A stretch of DNA of 64,000 nucleotides from Lingula anatina (GCF_001039355.2 NW_019775665.1:1-64000); one strand, 5' to 3'. Shown: positions 22,901 to 35,023, numbered from the stretch's first letter. Numbers and translations are program-made. Notes: generated by a model from the letters alone, not told the origin.

Positions 22901-25900
22901 CACTCGCCTGTCAATCACTTGGCCATCTGCTCCAATAATTGATATTATAACTGTAGTCCTTTGTCCTCCGACTACAGTTTCCTCTCGAACGAAGGATCTA
23001 CCAGTACTGTCAACGGTTCTGGTTGTAGTTACTACAGTTACAATGCCATTGATGTCAGTTGACGTTCTTCGTTCTACGGATGTTGAAACATTACGAACTG
23101 GCGGAGTGGGGGTTGTTAAAACGATGGTACTACCTTCTACTCGCCTGTCAATCACTTGGCCATTCGCTCCAATAATTGATATTATAACTGTAGTCCTTTG
23201 TCCTCCGACTACAGTTTCCTCTCGAACGAAGGATCGACCGGTACTGTCAACAGTTCTGGTTGTAGTTACGACAGTTACAATGCCATTGATGTCAGTTGAC
23301 GTTCTTCGTTCTACGGACGTTGAAACATTACGAACTGGCGGAGTGGGGGTTGTTACAACAATGGGACTACCTTCTACTCGTCTGTCAATCACTTGGCCAT
23401 TCGCTCCAATAATTAATATTATAACCGTGGTCCTTTGCCCTCCAACTACCGTTTCTTCTCGAACATAGCTTCGACCGGTACTATCAACGGTCCGTGTTGT
23501 AGTTATTACAGTTACAATGCCATTAATGTCCGTTGATGTCCTTCGTTCTACAGATGTTGAAACATTACGGACTGGTGGAGTGGGCGTTGTTACAACAATG
23601 GCACTACCTTCTACTCGCCTGTCAATCACTTGACCATTCGCTCCAATAATTGTTATTATAACTGTGGTCCTTTGTCCTCCGACTACAGTTTCTTCTCGAA
23701 CATAGGATCTACCGGTACTGTCAACGGTTCGTGTTGTAGTTACTACAGTTACAATGCCATTAATGTCCGTTGACGTTCTCCGTTCGACGGACGTTGAAAC
23801 ATTACGAACTGGTGGAGTGGGCGTTGTTACAACAATGGGACTACCTTCTACTCGCCTGTCGACGACTTCTCCATTTGCCCCATACACTGTAATAATAACT
23901 GTTGATGACTGACCTCCTACGGTGGTCTCTTCACGGACTCTAGTCTGACCATTAGGAAGTGTAGTCCTCGTGGTAGTCACTACAGTTCGGACTCCGTTAA
24001 TGTCGATGGACGTTCTGCGTTCTACAGATGTACTGCCTGTCACAATCTGGCCCGATATAACGCGGCGACACGAGATGAAGACCTGACGTCCTGATGACGT
24101 CACGACTTCACGTGTCAGCGCACCACTCGCGCCGCAGCCTTGCACAACCACCTGCCTGCCATCTGACGTCAGCACTTGTCCACCTATAATTCTTGCGCCA
24201 CTGATTATTCTCTCTGTCAACCCAGTGGAAGTTGACGTGGTCAGAGATCCAAGGTTAAGAACCAGACGAGTTCCCCCAGTGACTGTTTCTCCAGTTACAA
24301 CACGGCGACATCGGATGTAAATTTGTCTGCCAGAGGATGTTGTCTCCTCGCGCGTGATCACCCCTGCGCTGCCGCAGCCTTCCACCACCACCTGCCTTCC
24401 ATCACCTGCAATTATCTGTCCTCCACTCACTCTACCGCCGTTTACTAAAAACTCTCTGTTGGTGGAGAAACCGCCATTGATTATCAATCGTCCGCCAGAA
24501 GTACCAGAAGTAGTAGTAGTAGTGCGCTGTCCATTTACAATGACTGTGATTTCTCGTCGACTTCCGCCCGCTGTCACGGTTCCTCCGTTAATCACTCGGC
24601 GGCAACTGAGATAGATTTGCCTCCCTGCAGACGTCTGTATTTCTCTGTTGATGGTTATCCCAGTGGAGCCGCAGCCAGGCACTTCCACCAGCCTCCCATC
24701 ACTGGTGATCACCCGCCCACCAACAACCCGAGCGCCATCTAGGAGAAATTCCTGAGTGGGTGACGTAAGACCGCGTACAATAAAGCGTCCTTGTGAAACG
24801 TTGATCCCACCACCGCCACCAGAGATCCGTATGATTCTCAACCCTCCGTTTATGATCATGAGCCTTCCAGTGATAACTCTTCCTCCACTTATTACAATCT
24901 GTCGTCTGCTCGAACTTGAGCTAGAAACAGAAGTGGAGCTAGAGCTGAAAGTGCGAGAAGAGACAGAAGTTCCCGAACCTCCATTAAGTACAGCGCCACC
25001 TCTGAGGGGTGAGGAAGCAAATCTAGGCACAGGTACCTCGTCTACAGCAACACTGCCCTCTACCATTTGGACGTCGCTTCCAGACCCCGGGACAATGACA
25101 ACTTCTTCCTCGCTTTGACCTTGACCTCCAGTCACTGCTGTTTCTACCAGAGTTCTGTTAAGCGTGATCACGCGTCCTCCACTGAACAATCGGCCTCCAT
25201 TTATTATGACTTGCCGGCCGTCAGTGGTTGTCGATGAACCCCCTCGATCTTGTGTGACCCTCAGCGAGCCGCCAACCCGACGGATGGTCAGTTGACCTTG
25301 ACCTTGACCCTGATTGACTATCACTGTCCCATCAGGCTGGACGCCGCTCACTGAACCGCTGATTGTGATTATGGAATCAGTATCGGGAACAATTTTCCCG
25401 CCGGTGATAGCAATATTGTCCCCGCCCTCAGAGACACTACCTCCCCTTACACGAATGACTCGCCTGCTTGAAGAGGTAACCAGGTTGGAGCTTCTAGAAA
25501 CAGAATCCGCTGTCGAGAGGACGGTACCAGCGGACGCTGAGGCTCCCTGTAACACAAGAGCTGGACGTTCTCGTATCACTGCGGCTGAGAGTTGTTGTAC
25601 AGGTGCACTGAGTAAAGCAGAGTTAACAAGTACTCTTGACCTGGCACTGGTGTTGCCTTCCAGGATCATCCCACACGTAATAGGGCCGGAACCTGTCACG
25701 CTGGCTGGGTCTATAGCCGTCCCTGGAGCGCACGGCATCTTATAGGCGTAACCATTGGAACACTGAACAAGAGAGCGCATGTCTTCGTGAGCATAGATGA
25801 TGTTTGGAGACTCGCACGATCCTGGAAATGAAGACGAAACTCAAATTAGTGATCGTGTGAACTTCGTGGACGCCAAAACGAGTTTAATCAGTAAAACATT

Positions 25901-26887
25901 TGAACTTAGTGCTGTAGGTCTGGCATTTGGTCATTTGAAAATCAAAACGTCACCTGTTGGCGAAGATTCTTTTTCTTGTGTTAGTACGATAAAAGGCCAT
26001 TGTGCTAGCTTTTGTCTATGTAAATCTAAGCAAAGCATAATGAAAATTTTAAGTGTGCCACAGAAATTATGATACAAACGTCTTCCGTGTCTAAATTAGC
26101 AAAACTGTGCCGAAATAGAGTATCAGAGGCCCGTATTTTACTGCGTTCGTGACGTCAAAAGTTTCAGCGCGTTAGTTTTTAAGCTTACACATATTTTGAA
26201 ATAAAAAATAGTAAATGCCAATAATATTGAACATTTCATTGACACAGGGATCACGAACCTCGAAATATGCCTCCGAACGCTTTCCCCTGCTGCACCGTGG
26301 CTTGGTTCATGTTAAAAGGGTTGTGAAGTCCCGCCGACCCCGCGGCCTCGTTTGACATACGGAAACCCATGAAGTGCTCGCCGCCCGATGCTGAGTCACT
26401 GAAAAGGTAAATACAAATGGTCTTCTTATGAAATATGTTCATTATGATAAAGTTTTAATTTATTCGAAAAACCATATGAAATGGCAGACGAAAAGACAAA
26501 ATACGCGCCTTGTGTTTTACCGATAATAAAAAATTAAGTAGCAAATTTGGATGCCTTTGATATTTTTCTCAAAAAAAAAAAAAAAAAAAAAAAAAATCAC
26601 TCTTGACTCGACAAGTGCTTACAATTTGGCTAACTTTCTCTATCTTCTTTGATTAAAAGTAAATAAAATTTGCTTCCAAAATAGGAGCATTTTGGATTTC
26701 GCGAGGAAGGTATTTTCGCGAACAAACACGTACCAGAATCATATCAAGTAACTTTCAAGATCTTTTCTTTTTTTTTAAATTTTATCTACCTTTGTCCAGC
26801 TGATGTCCTAGTGACAGTCTGACCACATACAATGTCCAGTAATACAGCGATGACCGCCAGGTATGTCACTCGTCCTAACACCGCCAT
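19942..26887 (-). CDS. Large secreted repeat protein with CBM14-like motif (paralogue 1)
   Basis: Minus strand. Exons: 26887-26790 (ATG, signal peptide starting MAVLGRVTYLAVIAV, cleavage probably near CGQ), 26398-26259, then one giant exon 25821-19942. After collapsing an assembly overlap (offset 1537 around the gap 21757-22007) the reading frame closes to 4581 nt, 1526 residues. Order: signal; Gly/Asn-rich linker; four-Cys motif SCESPN...QCSNG...PCAPGT...TC resembling a chitin-binding peritrophin-A (CBM14) domain; Ser/Gly-rich beta-repeat stretch; three copies of a two-Cys module (24750-24055); seven tandem 79-residue repeats (about 24050-22470); a fourth two-Cys module; a Ser/Asn-rich stretch of 10-residue repeats; a degenerate repeat and a stop. 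Probably an extracellular structural protein. I do not recognise a named homologue. Confidence 0.8.
20471..21756. repeat. Left member of a 1286-bp duplicate flanking an N gap
   Basis: It aligns base for base, without indels, with 22008-23293. Roughly ten substitutions were seen, about 0.8 percent. The duplicate runs exactly from the gap edge on one side to the gap edge on the other, as expected for two overlapping contigs (probably two alleles) placed side by side instead of merged. Confidence 0.85.
21757..22007. other. Assembly gap, 251 N
   Basis: A run of N inside the giant exon of the first repeat-protein gene. The flanking duplicate suggests there is no missing sequence; rather the two sides overlap by 1286 bp. 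Confidence 0.95.
22470..24050 (-). repeat. Protein-coding tandem repeat, 237 bp (79 aa) x 7
   Basis: The marker CCATTRATGTC recurs near 23046, 23283, 23520 and 23757, giving an exact 237-bp period. The encoded units share S-x-E-R-R, D-I-N-G or D-I-D-G, T-V-V-T-T-T-R-T, R-E-E-T-V-V-G-G, G-A-N-G and D-R-R-V-E-G. The four central units are almost identical; the outer ones have diverged, a pattern of recent amplification or homogenisation in the middle. Repeats continue across the gap in the duplicate copy. Confidence 0.85.
24055..24750 (-). other. Three two-cysteine modules in paralogue 1
   Basis: Modules lie at about 24750-24590, 24455-24295 and 24215-24055, separated by Thr/Gly linkers. Each has G-x-R-[VI]-x-G-G, then D-G-R-x-V about ten residues on, a first Cys in C-G-x-x-G, R-E about eight later, then S-x-G-R-Q-[VI] and a second Cys in C-R-R-V. 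A fourth lies at about 22373-22200 (duplicated at 20835-20665). The alternation of short beta-like segments and Gly suggests a beta-rich fold. I know no named family for it. Confidence 0.6.
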
Positions 26888-27034
26888 GGCCTACCTCTCT
26901 GTACCCCCGAAAGACCCTCGTCTTCACCCACTAAAATATCCCCGTATTTCAGTCGTCCAGTGCTCCTTGCTCGGTCCACTAACACTTCTGCCGGTAATAT
27001 CAAGTGTGATGTTTATTTAAATGCACAAACCGGG

Positions 27035-27042
27035 GTATATAC
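27035..27042 (-). promoter_or_regulatory. Possible TATA box of paralogue 1
   Basis: GTATATAC lies about 150 bp upstream of the ATG at 26887. This would place transcription start near 27010 and leave a 5' UTR of about 120 bases. No other TATA-like word lies closer on that strand. Confidence 0.4.
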
Positions 27043-27239
27043 TCATATGTTTGGGCTGATTCACTCGTCTTTTTTCTCTACACCGGGATCCTAGATCAAC
27101 TACGACACACGTGTACCATAGCATATATGTTTTAAGAGACATCAATTCGCATCAGGCATTAAATTCTTATTTCTAGGAATTATGTGAATACTAGATTTGG
27201 GGACAAAAAGTTTAGTTACCTGCGTTTTACTTAAATCAT

Positions 27240-27301
27240 TTTTTTTATTTTATTTTATTTTATTTTATTTTATTTTATTTTATTTTATTTTATTTTATTT
27301 T
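27240..27301. repeat. (TTTTA)n microsatellite
   Basis: About twelve pentamer units, directly followed by the G-rich motif at 27303. Confidence 0.9.
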
Positions 27302-27302
27302 T

Positions 27303-27323
27303 GGGGGTGGGGTGGGGTGGGGG
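27303..27323 (+). other. G-quadruplex motif
   Basis: Four G tracts of four or five bases, each separated by a single T. This fits the standard G4 rule with the shortest possible loops. Confidence 0.7.
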
Positions 27324-28599
27324 CTAATGGCCCTAGGATGTTTACACAACGTCTTCACTATGCTTATTTCAGATATCAAATGTAATGATAAAATCATATC
27401 CTTAAAATTCATCCCACCTTCTCATTTTGGTCCTACTGCTTTATTTATTTATTTCCTTTATTTTTATTTTTGCTTTTTTTCAGACTATCTAAACATGCCC
27501 ACGCCGCACCTGGACCGCACGCGAACTCAACCAGTGTGAACAGGCCTCGCGTCTTCTCCGTCATGCCGCTGGTTTGACAGATGGAGGTGGCGGTGCCGTG
27601 GAGCAGGTCTCGTCTGGGGCGTTGAAATTCTGGACATAATTACTTAGGATGATTAATTAATCAGCTTGTCAGTGTATTATTTCCGCTCGTTTTTGTCAGG
27701 TGAGAAAGGATTGCCCACCGGTTTAATTAGACTGAAGGTGCGATTATTTATGGAACCGCTGCAGAGGACGACTGACTTGATATCCTCGCTCATGAGAAAT
27801 AGAGTTATCAGGTCTATAAGTCCTAAATACTGGTAGAAATGCAAACAGAATGTTATCCAATCAAGCAATTGGATAATTTTTGAAAATGTTAAACAGGAAT
27901 TGCACAGCATTTTACCAGATCATGATATTTCAGCAAAGAAACAGTCAAATCGATAGCTTCTCCTCTCTCTCCTGTCTTCTTCACAATGCCGTTTTTATTC
28001 TCAGCCAGGAAAAATTAAACATAGGATTGATCTTTAAAACATGAAATTTATACACCGACATTTTGCATTCTTTTGAGTGACCACGTGAAGCTGTGAAGAT
28101 GACACGTTCATTTAGTAGACAAAATATTCTACGATTGTATGTTAAAACTGAACTATTCAAAAGCTCTGTGAGAAAAAAGTTTTTTATCTGAAGTGTTTCT
28201 CTTGGACAAAGTAGATTTATTATTTCAAGGTTCTTATGCGTCTTGTTTTTATTTATTTCCTTTTCTTTTTCTTTTTTATGACGATAAATTTACAATGTTT
28301 TCTGTTCGCAACCTGTTGATTAATCTATTCATTTCTAATTCTTTTAAATGATACAGTGAGGTTATTCATTCATTTATCTTTCTTCCCTTTTGGTCACTTA
28401 TTTATTCTTCTAGTTATTCATTTATATTTGAAAAATTTCAGATATTTGTTTTCCTCATCTTTCATTCGTATCTGTTTGTGTCTTTTGCGTCCTGTGGATA
28501 CCATACGGTACCAAGGGGCCAGTTGTGTTGGAGCAATTTATCTGGGAAAATAAATAGCACTGGATCGCACCTGTCTACGTTATGAGATCGGTCACTTGC

Positions 28600-28633
<34 letters not shown>

Positions 28634-29369
28634 GCTGATAATTGACTGCAAGCATACATTTACAGTATATTAATCATATATTTTTCTCTTAATCCCTTTG
28701 TCTTTTTGTCTCTTAGAAGAAATCTAACATACAGGAATCGCGTTATTTTTCATTTTTAACTCTCTCAATATAGTTTATGCTTTCTTATTATTATCAGATA
28801 CATGTTGCAAGGTAAACGCTCTGATTTACTGGAGAGAAATACATTATTAAAACGGATATGATCGTGTATACTTTCCGAGTTTAATTAGCTTATTCCATTA
28901 ATTTTAAACACAGTATAAAAAGGTGATTCCATCAAGCGTTAAATGGTTTTGTGGGGAAGTCTTAAAATGACAGAGATCTCAGGTCCACTAGATAATATAT
29001 GATCATTGCTAATATTGTAGGAAAACGTTGAAAAGATAATTTTGACAAATTATGAAAATAGCACCCCCCATCCGAAAAACGAAGGAAAAAAAGATAAAGA
29101 AAAAGAGCAAAACGAGGGCGGCTGCATCATATTTTGGTGTTTATGATACTTAATAAGTGCTAGTTTGATTTCATTTTCTTAATTTCATTTGTAATAATTC
29201 AGTTAAGAACGAACTTTTTAAAAATCAGTATGCTAAAATTTAGAATTGCAAAAAAATAATATCGGGGATTGCATGATCAGAGTAATGGCTGGGAAGAAAT
29301 TGAAGTCGCACAGCCATAAACAATTCTACATGTACTCCTAACTCTCTCTGTCACCAACCCTGGAAGCAA

Positions 29370-29640
29370 ACTTGTCGGTCTCCTGTCACCTTTCCTGTCA
29401 CCAACCCTGTTGCCCCCTTCCTCCCCCCCTCGTCACCTTCCATGTCGCTTTCACCTTTCCTGTCACCAACCCTGTCACCAACCCTGTCGCAACCCCCCTC
29501 CGTCACCAACCCTGCCCCCCCCCTCCCCCGTCACCAACCCTGTCGCGCCCCCCTGACATCTTACTGTCGCCCTCCTTGTCACCCTCCCCGTCGCATTCCC
29601 TGTCACCTTCTCTGTCACCAACCCTGGAACCACACCGTGA
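29370..29640. repeat. Minisatellite rich in CCTGTCACCAA
   Basis: Irregular repeats of CCTGTCACC/CCAACCCTGTC separated by C-rich spacers. Units vary in length and no coding role is seen. Confidence 0.7.
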
Positions 29641-30503
29641 ACCAGCACCTGACATGGCTGACAGCAAGGGCATCTGGGGACCAGCACTCGGTCATCCGGT
29701 CATGGGCAGTGGTGAGGATGGGTCAGTTTTATCGGTCATACACGGTGACTATTCACTGAACACTGCTTTTTGCCCCGGAGGAAACTTAGTCGACTATTGA
29801 TTAAATTCTATAGCCACTGAATGCCCCCCCCCCCCCCTGCGTGATAAATTGGGGAATATCACATGTAGTAAAGCTGCTCTGTGATGTATACCAAGATTTC
29901 CGGCCCTGGAAGGGTTGGGTGAGCGTCGAAATGGTTTCAAAGTGTGTTAGAACAGTAGTACTTGCTGCAAATGAGTGATAAATTCTAGTCTCAAACCGCC
30001 ATAATTCCTTTTAAAATGAACTTGTTTCCCACAGCAATTGACATACCTTAATTTTGCATTAATTTTGTAAAAACCAGGAAGTCAGAGACAAATGGGCAGG
30101 ATTCTTGCTTAATTGACAGCCCGTTAAACCATGCAGTAAAATTTAAAAATTAAGAACCACGTTCACATTTTCACGTTTTGATAATATGCTTGGGAAAAAG
30201 TTATAGGCACACAGATATTATTTAAATATATGCGTTGTATGAAATATCTTAAATTCATATAATGTAAAAACAACATCGAAATTATCTACTTGCAGGGTGT
30301 GGTGATGAGAGGCAATTTGTGTGAAAACTGCAAATTATTTCAAACGGTCAGAAGAAGGATACTGGATACGCTAGTCTAAATACATGAGTGATATAAATCT
30401 CGGTTGGCATCGAGGGAAACTATTAAAAATGCGATTAAAGACCATTTCATGGTGTTTATTTTTTGCCCACCACCTCCATTTATACATTAAAACAAATGGG
30501 TCA

Positions 30504-30674
30504 CAGGAGCGGATCCATATACCTTTTCTGACAGTCTTCCAAATTATCTTTGTTGGTCCATCCCCTATTTTTGACCGTCTTCCGACTTAAAAAATTAGAT
30601 ACCCGTCAGTATATATAACTTAAAAATCTGACTGTCTTCCAGAAGACCCAGAAGACGGCCTTAATCCGCCCCTG
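30504..30674. mobile_element. 171-bp MITE-like element, copy 1
   Basis: It begins CAGGAGCGGATCC and ends in the complement of CAGGGGCGGATTAAGGCC. The interior has TCTGACAGTCTTCCAAA and CAGAAGACCCAGAAGACGGCC, shared with the copy at 58461-58632. Flanks GGTCA and CGTCA may be a 5-bp target-site duplication with one change. No coding capacity. Confidence 0.7.
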
Positions 30675-30731
30675 CGTCATAGCAACTTAAACAACAACAA
30701 AAACGTCACGCTCTTTTCACTTTTATGTATT

Positions 30732-30737
30732 TTTATT
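30732..30737 (-). terminator. Possible poly(A) signal of paralogue 2
   Basis: AATAAA on the minus strand about 400 bp after the stop at 31136-31138. The region is AT-rich, so this may be chance. Confidence 0.3.
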
Positions 30738-31135
30738 TAACATAAAATATTTTTGCTTGCAGAGTTTAATAAACACTTCGTATTAAATGTGATAACATGA
30801 TGATAACGAGGCATCTTTTGCAGAGGAGCCTCTTTTCTAATACTGTCAAAGCATATCTGATAATGCTGTAATGCTGTACTATTTTTGACGGTGTTAAACT
30901 TGAGAGTAACAGGATATCGACATATAATGATATCGTGTTTAGTATTCATCAACCCTGACCTCTTACGTACACAATAGAAGTCAACATCGTTATGGCCTTT
31001 CTTTGATTTAGTTTAGAAATAATTATTACACCATAAAAAATAAGCATAAATCAACAATAGTTATCATAATTTTATGATTTGAACCCTGTCAATGTTCATT
31101 TTTTTTCAAACAGCAAACACCTGCTTGCCATTCCT

Positions 31136-34100
31136 CTACCTTCCAAAATTGAAAGTACTTCCACCATTACCGAAAGTATTAAACCCTCCAGTATTGGTTG
31201 TAAATCCTCCAGTATTGGTTGTAAAACCTCCAGAACTCGTAGAGCCTCCAGTGCCGAGGGTTCCAGCACCAAAACCTCCAGATCCACTGCCGATGGTTCC
31301 AGTGCTGGTACCTCCAGTGCCAATGGTGCCAATGGTGCCGGTGCTGGTACCTCCAGTGCCAATGGTGCCAATGGTTCCAGTGCTGGTACCTCCAGTGCCG
31401 ATGGTGCCAATGGTGCCGGTGCTGGTACCTCCAGTGCCGATGGTGCCAATGGTACCGGTGCTGGTACCGCCAGTACCAATGGTGCCGGTGCCGGTAGTGC
31501 CAGTACCGATGGTGCCAATGGTGCCAGTGCCGGTAGTGCCAGTGCCGATGGTGCCAATGGTGCCAGTGCCGGTAGTGCCAGTGCCGATGGTGCCAATGGT
31601 GCCGGGGTTGGTACCGACAGTACCGACAGCTCCTTCATTAATCGTGCTTATCGTGCCGGTATTGGGGATAACTTGACCAGCTCCTCCAGTAATTATCTGT
31701 CCATCGGTTCCTACATTTCCTACGGTTCCTACAGTTCCAGGGTTGACGGCACCCCCAGTGTTGGTAGTAGTGGTGACAGTGTTAGTCACAGCCCCAGCGC
31801 CGCCTCTAGGAATGTTGACGCCAGTCGTGCCCGAAGTCACTTGTACTCCATCAATGAAGGCTGTTGCCGGCTGCCCATTGTTGCAACTAATGACAACCTG
31901 GCGGCGCCCGCTTGGATCGACCTCCTCTCTGGCAGTGGCTCCTGGGCCGCCGCAGGGACCAATGGTGACGATTCTGCCATCTCTGGCTATAATCTGGTTG
32001 TCAACTATCCTGGCTCCAGTGATTGTGACGTCATTGGAGGTGGGAACTGTGAGCATACCAGTTGCTGTAGATGGGGCAGTCTGTCCGCCTGTTTGGGTGG
32101 TGGTTGTGGTCTGGGTGCCGGTTGGTCCCTGGACGGTGCCTGCGGTGCCTCCTGTCTGGGTAGTAGTAGTAGTAGTAGAAGTGCCTGCAGGAGCGGTGGA
32201 GGCTGGAGCCGGTCCGACTGTTGCGGTAAAAACTTGACCAGTGCGACAACGGATGACCACCTGTGGCTGTCCTGTGGCAGAGACCTCAGAGCGCGCCGTA
32301 TAACCTCCAATACCGCAGCCGTCAATCATGATAGGTCTTCCGAGGCTTGTGAAGATCTGATCACCTTCTAGTCTTCCGCCAGTAACGATGATTTCAGTGC
32401 CAGATGCTGTCTGGCCGGTTGTGTCAGGCTCAGCGGCACCAGTGTTTGTAGTGGTAGTGGTCGCTGTGTTAGTGGTCGCACCAGCAGGTGCTTGTCCACC
32501 AGTCTCAGTGGTGGTGGTGGTGGCGGTGCCTGTGGTGCCTGTGGTTTCAGTGGATACAGCGGGTGGCTCAATTACTGGTCCAAGAGTAACCGTCACTGGC
32601 TGACCATTTACGCAGCGGATGGTGACCGTGGTGTCGCCATTTGGCTCAATGTTTTCACGAGCGGAAGCTCCAGCGATTCCACAGTCTCCAACCTGAATGG
32701 ATCGTCCATCTCTGGTGACGACATTGGAGCCGGAAATTCTGGCGCCAGCGAGATCGATCTGGCGTCCTGTAACTGTAGCACCCTCTCCAGCACCCCCGAA
32801 AACATCAGTTTGGACTGCTGGTCCTCCTTGCCCTCCAGTCTGTTCAGTGAAAGTTGTAGTGGAGCCAGTGCCAGTTGAGGCACCTGTTACACCTGTAGGT
32901 CCGGTCTGTTCAGTAATGGTAGTTGTTACGGTATTAGTGCCTGTGTTTCCTGTTGGGGCAACCACTCCGCCGATTGTACCTGTAGTGCCTGTGGGTCCAG
33001 TCTGCCCTGTAGTGGTAGTTGTCACGGTATTTGTGCCTGGGGCAACCACCCCACCAATTGTACCTGTTGTACCCGTTGTGCCTGTTGGTCCGGTCTGTTC
33101 AGTAATGGTAGTTGTTACGGTATTTGTGCCTGTGTTTCCTGGGGCAACCACTCCGCCGATAGTGCCTGTAGTGCCTGTGGGTCCAGTCTGCCCTGTAGTG
33201 GTAGTTGTCGCGGTATTTGTGCCTGGGGCAACCACTCCGCCAATTGTACCTGTAGTGCCTGTTGGACCAGTCTGTCCAGTAGTGACAGTTGTCACGGTAT
33301 TAGTGCCTGGGGCAACCACTCCACCAATTGTACCTGTAGTGCCCGTAGTGCCTGTAGGTCCAGTCTGCCCTGTAATGGTAGTTGTCACAGTATTTGTACC
33401 TGGGGCAACCACCCCACCGATAGTGCCTGTAGTACCCGTAGTGCCTGTAGGTCCGGTCTGTTCAGTAATGGTAGTTGTTACGGTATTTGTGCCTGTGTTT
33501 CCTGGGGCAACCACTCCGCCGATAGTGCCTGTAGTACCCGTAGTGCCTGTAGGTCCAGTCTGTTCAGTAATGGTAGTTGTTACGGTATTTGTGCCTGTGT
33601 TTCCTGGGGCAACCACTCCGCCAATTGTACCTGTAACACCTGTAGGTCCAGTCTGTCCAGTAGTGACAGTTGTTACGGTATTTGTGCCTGGGGCAACCAC
33701 TCCACCAATTGTGCCTGTAGTGCCTGTAGGTCCAGTCTGACCAGTAACGGTGGTTGTCACGGTATTTGTGCCTGGGGCAACCACTCCACCAGTTGTACCT
33801 GTAACACCTGTTGGGCCAGTCTGTCCAGTAGTAGTTGTCACGGTATTTGTGCCCGGGAAAACTGCTCCACCAGTTGTACCTGTAACACCTGTAGGGCCAG
33901 TCTGTNCTGCCACCAGTGGTTGTGGTTGTTGTACCAGTTTGGGTTGGGAATCTGCCACCAGTGGTTGTGGTTGTTGTACCAGTTTGGGTTGGGAATCTGC
34001 CACCAGTGGTTGTGGTTGTTGTACCAGTTTGGGTTGGGAATCTGCCACCAGTGGTTGTGGTTGTTGTACCAGTTTGGGTTGGCAATCTGCCACCAGTGGT

Positions 34101-35023
34101 TGTAGTTGTTGTTGAAGTACCTGTCTGAGTCGGTGCTCTTCCACCTGTTGTAGTAGTAGTAGTAGAAGTTGATGTTGACGTCTGCCCGCCAGTTCCGACC
34201 TGTCCGCCGGTTTGCGTGCCTGTCGTGGTCGTGACTGTATTTGTGGCTGTTCCTCCTGTCACCTGCCCACCAGGACGTCCACCGAAAAATATCTGGCTCC
34301 CTTCCCCACCCTGGCCGCCGGTTTGCGTGCCTGTCGTGGTCGTGGCTGTATTTGTGGCGGTGCCTCCTGTCACCTGCCCACCAGGACGTCCACCACCAAT
34401 AAATATCTGGCTCCCTGCCCCGCCCTGTCCACCAGTTTGTGTGCCGGTCGTAGTCGTGGTTGTGACTGTACCGGTGCCTGTAGCGCCACCGGCCGTTCCG
34501 CCTGCAGCCCCACCTCCAATCAAGAGCTCGTCCCCTGTGGCTTGCCCACCAGCGCCCCCTGTCGTCACGGTGTTGTCGGTAGCAGCTGCGGCGATTTGGC
34601 GGCCACCAACAAAGTCACAAACAACGTCCGCCGAAGGGTTGGTCAAAATATTGCGGTTAATTCCAGTTCCCGGGGCGCAGGGGAAGGTGTAGGCTATCCC
34701 GTTGGCGCATCGGACCATGGCTCTGAAGTCCTCGCTGGAATAAATGGCGTTTGGCTCCTGGCAGGTTCCTAAAGGGTACAATCAATGTGTTATGTTTGTG
34801 TAAAGATTTGGTTAAGATACAATGTTTATATATGTTAAAACATTGAATTTATGTGTGAGTCAAGACGATGTTAAAATCAAGTAGGACAGACAATCTGGAC
34901 AGGTGAGAGGTCAATACTTTTTTAATACCTGTGACAATATGCCTTGGTCACATGCGTATTTATGAATCTTGCCTTAACGAATTGCTCATCTGTTTTGGAT
35001 TTGAATCTTGCTAGCGGCATACA

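Larger units (their letters stand above)
27043..30731. other. Intergenic between the two repeat-protein genes
   Basis: No gene seen. It contains a (TTTTA)n tract, a G-quadruplex motif, a CT tract at 28600-28629, a GTCACC-rich minisatellite at about 29370-29640, a C run near 29825, and a 171-bp TIR element at 30504. The open frames at 29372-29800 are the minisatellite read as protein. Confidence 0.55.

Noticed and set aside
21278-23468. Plus-strand frames opposite the 79-residue repeats
   Set aside because: Shadow frames of the 237-bp repeat; they show no signal or known domain and are broken where the minus gene is open.
29372-29800. 142-codon Pro/Ser-rich frame
   Set aside because: It is a minisatellite read as protein; no start, splice or family evidence.
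31079-32371. 430-codon plus-strand frame rich in Ser, Ala, Gly
   Set aside because: It is the reverse strand of the coding repeats of paralogue 2; periodic DNA keeps several frames open. The minus frame has the signal exon, CBM14-like motif and module cysteines.
32697-33740. 347-codon plus-strand frame of Val/Pro repeats
   Set aside because: Antisense of the Thr/Gly repeats; no start context, splice sites or domain.
32870-33905. TGPTG repeats as collagen
   Set aside because: Gly is not at every third residue for any length; the pattern is a Thr/Gly repeat, not a triple helix.
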